A DNA stretch of 41,120 nucleotides from JABHQR01 sp043812455 (GTDB lineage: Archaea > Nanobdellota > Nanobdellia > Woesearchaeales > GW2011-AR9): contig JBDRMB010000003.1 in the NCBI GenBank assembly GCA_043812455.1, forward strand, positions 1 to 41,120. The letters run 5' to 3'. Within the stretch, counting starts at the first letter, position 1. Every line of letters begins with the position of its first letter. Shown here one piece after another: positions 38,441-41,120 of the stretch. The translations under genes were made by a program, and so were the position numbers. The notes below the pieces were generated by a model that was given only the letters and a program-made list of their open reading frames with translations, ran no database searches and was not told the DNA's origin.

Positions 38441-39334
38441 ATGTTCATAGAAATTAGAAAAATAGGCAAGAGCAAAAAATATTATCTAGTCCATTCATAT
38501 AGAGATAAAGGAAAAGTCAAGAGAATTTCTCGTTATCTGGGTTCTAATCTTAATGAAGATAATTTACAAAAATTAAGTAAGATAGCAGAACAGTATATTT
38601 TAGAGGAAATCAAAGAAAGAAGTATTCTTGAGTTTGAGCTGACGAAAAAAGAAATTGAAGAATACAAGAAGTATGAGAAGGATATTGAAGTTAAACATTT
38701 ACAACTATTAGATTGGAAGCGATTTACAGAGAACTTCACTTATAATACAAATGCAATTGAAGGATCAACCGTTGCTCTATCTGAAGTCAAAGAATTGCTT
38801 AGTGGGAAGGAAGAGCCACAAGACTCTGATGATATTGAAACTCTTAATGTAGCAAAAGCAGTTGAATATATCAAGAACAGTAAAGAAAAAATTTCTGTTA
38901 GTTTCATTAAGAAAATTCATTTGATTTGTTTTAATGGTACGAAAAAGTTTGCAGGTAAATTGCGGGATGTAAATGTTATAATTAGAGATGGTAAAGGTAA
39001 TATTATTCATCAAGGAGCCCCAATTAATAAAGTAAAGGGATTGCTTGAGGAACTTTGTGAATGGTATGACAAACACAAAAAAAAATATCCACCACTGCTT
39101 CTTGCTGCTGTTATACATAATCAATTTGAGAAAATCCATCCATTCCAAGATGGAAATGGAAGGGTGGGAAGATTATTGTTAAATTATGTTTTGTTACAGC
39201 ACAAATATCCTCCGATTAATATTCGTCTAAAAGACCGTGTGAAATATTATAAATGTTTACAAAAATATGACTTGAGAAATGATATTAAATCTACGTTAAA
39301 ATTTTTTATCAGTCAGTATAAAAAGCAGTTTTAG
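38441..39334 (+). CDS. Fic-domain AMP-transferase with inhibitory N-terminal motif
   Basis: A 297-residue Fic protein. The catalytic motif HPFQDGNGRVGR occupies residues 233-244 with all catalytic and nucleotide-binding residues. The inhibitory helix motif T103-x3-E107-G108 (NTNAIEGS) marks a class II self-restrained Fic enzyme. The target flap region is around VIIRDGKGNIIHQGAP. The N-terminal 70 residues begin MFIEIRKIGKSKKYYLVHSY and RDKGKVKRISRYLG, a beta-rich module seen in transposase-like and Fic proteins. Fic enzymes AMPylate proteins and can act as toxins. Starting at 38441 fits the TATA spacing; an earlier in-frame ATG lies in the MITE. Terminal repeats suggest mobility. Confidence 0.85.
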   Translation: MFIEIRKIGKSKKYYLVHSYRDKGKVKRISRYLGSNLNEDNLQKLSKIAEQYILEEIKERSILEFELTKKEIEEYKKYEKDIEVKHLQLLDWKRFTENFTYNTNAIEGSTVALSEVKELLSGKEEPQDSDDIETLNVAKAVEYIKNSKEKISVSFIKKIHLICFNGTKKFAGKLRDVNVIIRDGKGNIIHQGAPINKVKGLLEELCEWYDKHKKKYPPLLLAAVIHNQFEKIHPFQDGNGRVGRLLLNYVLLQHKYPPINIRLKDRVKYYKCLQKYDLRNDIKSTLKFFISQYKKQF

Positions 39335-39363
39335 GGGTCTACTTATTATTTTTGTAGACACCC
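39334..39363 (+). terminator. Inverted repeat after fic, possible terminator or cassette end
   Basis: GGGGTCTAC (39334-39342) and GTAGACACCC (39354-39363) pair, with one bulged A, around an AT-rich 11-nt loop ending in TTTTT. The stem carries the motif found at the fic promoter. Its last base of the stop codon is the first base of the stem. Confidence 0.4.
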
Positions 39364-39407
39364 ATATGTTACACTATATTCTACACAGACATTTACAAGA
39401 AAAATAA

Positions 39408-40235
39408 TTATTCTTTTACTGTATTGTAGAAGTATATCCTTGCCCAAGAGATGAAGAGCAGGAAGATGATTACATGAAATATTGTTACAATGAATGGCAT
39501 TAATGGAAATATTTTCAATAACAGGTATGATACTGATGCACTTAGTACCAAAAATATCACTAATTGGTATAGAATTATTAAAGGTAATTTTTTTATTTTC
39601 TTTCTAAGCAGTCCAAAAGCATCCCCTATAGATTTCCAAACAAGATTTGAATGAACAAAAGATAAATTTGTTGCAAAGAAAATGTAAAGTGTAATCAACA
39701 TCACAATCATAGTAAGAATATTACTTAAAATTACCCAAAAGACATTCATAGGATCGTTAATGAATAATGAAAAAGGGTACAATATAATCATTTTCAACGT
39801 AAAAAGTAATAACATTATAATAAGTAAAATTGGAAGTATTACTAACATTAAAAGATTCCATCTCCAAAACCTTTTTCGGTTAAACTTCTGAGAAGTTAGC
39901 TTTAACCAAATTAGCATCCGTGATAAAGATGTAGAAAATAAGAATACTAAAGTTAATACTATTAATCCAATGATTAAACTAATTGTTAAAATTTTTACGT
40001 TAGCTAATAATGCTTGAAGTTGTTCTGCAGTACCACTTGCAATTATTGCTTGAAAATCTGTAGGAGTATTTGTTCCAACAAAATCATTCACTCTCTTTTG
40101 AATTATAATAGAAAAAAGTAAACCTACACCAATCGTTAAAAATAATGCTAATGAATCTAGTAAAAAGGGATAAAAAATTAATTTAGGACTAGTAAAACTG
40201 TTCTTCAGATTCTTAATAGATTTTTTCCATTTCAT
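39408..40235 (-). CDS. Polytopic membrane protein, unknown function
   Basis: A 275-residue protein with about six membrane helices (near 18-45, 85-112, 128-158, 165-192, 216-238 and 243-265). A long loop after the first helix includes NTPTDFQAIIASGTAEQLQA. It starts MKWKKSIKNLKNSFTSPKLI; the repeated amphipathic starts and SFVHSNLVWKSIGDAFGLLR resemble archaeal DUF-type membrane proteins related to the membrane part of glycerophosphodiester phosphodiesterases. That assignment is tentative. It begins 3 bp after the stop of the upstream secreted-protein gene and is probably cotranscribed with it. Confidence 0.65.
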   Translation of the reverse strand: MKWKKSIKNLKNSFTSPKLIFYPFLLDSLALFLTIGVGLLFSIIIQKRVNDFVGTNTPTDFQAIIASGTAEQLQALLANVKILTISLIIGLIVLTLVFLFSTSLSRMLIWLKLTSQKFNRKRFWRWNLLMLVILPILLIIMLLLFTLKMIILYPFSLFINDPMNVFWVILSNILTMIVMLITLYIFFATNLSFVHSNLVWKSIGDAFGLLRKKIKKLPLIILYQLVIFLVLSASVSYLLLKIFPLMPFIVTIFHVIIFLLFISWARIYFYNTVKE

Positions 40236-40238
40236 AGT

Positions 40239-41120
40239 CTAAATACTGTTTTGTACTACACCTTCTTCTGCAGAAGAATGAGATACTTCTGATGCACTTG
40301 AACTAGAACCAGTAGAATAACTTGAACCTGCTTCTTCACTTAAGCCAACAGTTCCTCTCGTGGTATCCCGAATTTTACTACATACTGGACCAATTTGTAC
40401 TCCACCACTGTCTAAATTACCCATACCGGCATCATCTTTTGATGGTCTAGCATCACCTTCTCCAGCACCCCAGTAATTAATAGTAATTGGAGCAGAACCC
40501 CAAACAATACAAACATCATTATAATCTTTAACTGACCATTCTGCAATAACCGCACCATCACTTTCTCCGTTAATTAACTTTAATGGATAACTACTATCTC
40601 CCATATACTCATAGATCCTTACACAACTTCCATCACTACCGCAACTACCATCATCTCCTAGATCTGTACCAATAATAATATTATAAGTTACAGCAACACC
40701 ATTTTCATCAATATCAGGAGTAAATGCTTCGTCAGCTGGTGCTCTAACTGCCCATGTTATTTTATACATTGAACCAGTAGCTGCTTCGCCAGAATTATCT
40801 ACACAAACATCATTTTCACATTCGTAATCATCTGGACAAGAAGTATAATCCCCTTCTTCTTCATCATAAGTACAAAGGATAATCCCTTCATCAGTTCTTT
40901 CTGCTTGAATACTTGCTACTGCTTGGAATGTTCCAGAAGGTGTTTCTATTAAAGCTACACCATCATCTTGAACATCTGGATAAGTCCAGCTACACACCAG
41001 TGAAGACCAATAATTTTCATTGACAACAGAACCAGCAAAGAAACGGTCCCATTCCGCTACATATTCTAATTGGCCATTTTTACCGAACAATAAGTTTGAA
41101 AAGAAACTTCCAGAACCTAA
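40239..41120 (-). CDS. Secreted Cys-containing surface protein, 5' end outside the window
   Basis: The frame is open to the right edge of the window, so the N-terminus (probably a signal peptide) is missing. The visible 293 residues contain several Cys pairs, with DDYECENDVCVD resembling a short disulfide-bonded insert seen in archaeal secreted proteins. There are many Asp, Gly and Ser residues, beta-rich segments (MYKITWAVRAP, VTYNIIIGTDL, PITINYWGAG) and a Ser/Glu-rich tail ending VVQNSI. There is no C-terminal membrane helix. A membrane protein gene follows after 3 bp. Family not recognised. Confidence 0.6.
   Translation of the reverse strand, partial: LGSGSFFSNLLFGKNGQLEYVAEWDRFFAGSVVNENYWSSLVCSWTYPDVQDDGVALIETPSGTFQAVASIQAERTDEGIILCTYDEEEGDYTSCPDDYECENDVCVDNSGEAATGSMYKITWAVRAPADEAFTPDIDENGVAVTYNIIIGTDLGDDGSCGSDGSCVRIYEYMGDSSYPLKLINGESDGAVIAEWSVKDYNDVCIVWGSAPITINYWGAGEGDARPSKDDAGMGNLDSGGVQIGPVCSKIRDTTRGTVGLSEEAGSSYSTGSSSSASEVSHSSAEEGVVQNSI

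Overview
The window is an AT-rich stretch of an archaeal chromosome. Archaeal marker genes include PCNA, the GatE subunit of the tRNA-dependent glutamine pathway, Taw1 (wyosine), Dph6 (diphthamide), a HerA-type ATPase, an archaeal RNase J-like nuclease, an NMD3-like protein and a CBS-HPF ribosome-associated protein. Many small coiled-coil and acidic secreted proteins, with reduced-looking pathways, suggest a DPANN-type lineage (Woesearchaeota/Pacearchaeota-like). That placement is inference from gene content. Most first-in-operon genes have a TATA box centred 25-29 bp before the start codon, so leaderless mRNAs dominate. Shine-Dalgarno sites appear mainly at internal operon genes and in a few genes with real leaders.

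Layout. 1-132: tail of an integrase-type transposase and its terminus. 203-3492: DRG-like GTPase, a glutaminase-less asparagine synthetase-like protein, Dph6 and an unknown protein; the second and third share one palindromic TATA box. 3501-9863: a minus-strand information-processing block (CTP synthase, HerA, small membrane protein, PCNA, RNase J, tRNA-Leu). 9923-11147: three small coiled-coil proteins. 11218-12250: an IS630-family element with a -1 frameshift site. 12347-15088: small helical protein, dolichol-kinase-like membrane protein, GatE. 15356-19534: large beta-helix surface protein. 19674-22764: DUF5320/DUF134 pair, kinase-fold protein, unknown protein, RadC. 22990-30488: unknown protein, RtcB with a flavin reductase, acidic TRASH-like protein, two HD-domain proteins (one degenerate), CBS-HPF protein, a GC-rich structured locus, NMD3-like protein and Taw1. 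30687-36336: GGDEF-like protein, tRNA-Thr, long coiled-coil protein, small membrane protein, LysA and aspartokinase. 36374-41120: unknown helical protein, two acidic exported proteins, Fic protein, membrane protein and a partial secreted protein.

The most striking feature is a family of five palindromic, non-coding, MITE-like elements (15186-15305, 20244-20365, 30536-30657, 32975-33214, 38233-38354). Each is bounded by a 9-bp direct repeat that differs between copies, as expected for target-site duplications. In all five, the near end of the element lies 15-16 bp before a TATA box. In three the start codon is exactly 48 bp from the element edge, and in a fourth 51 bp, although different element ends face the promoters. 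This points to insertion targeted to a fixed position upstream of archaeal promoters, or to selection keeping only such insertions. I know of no description of this, but I could not search. All positions were read by hand without any database search.
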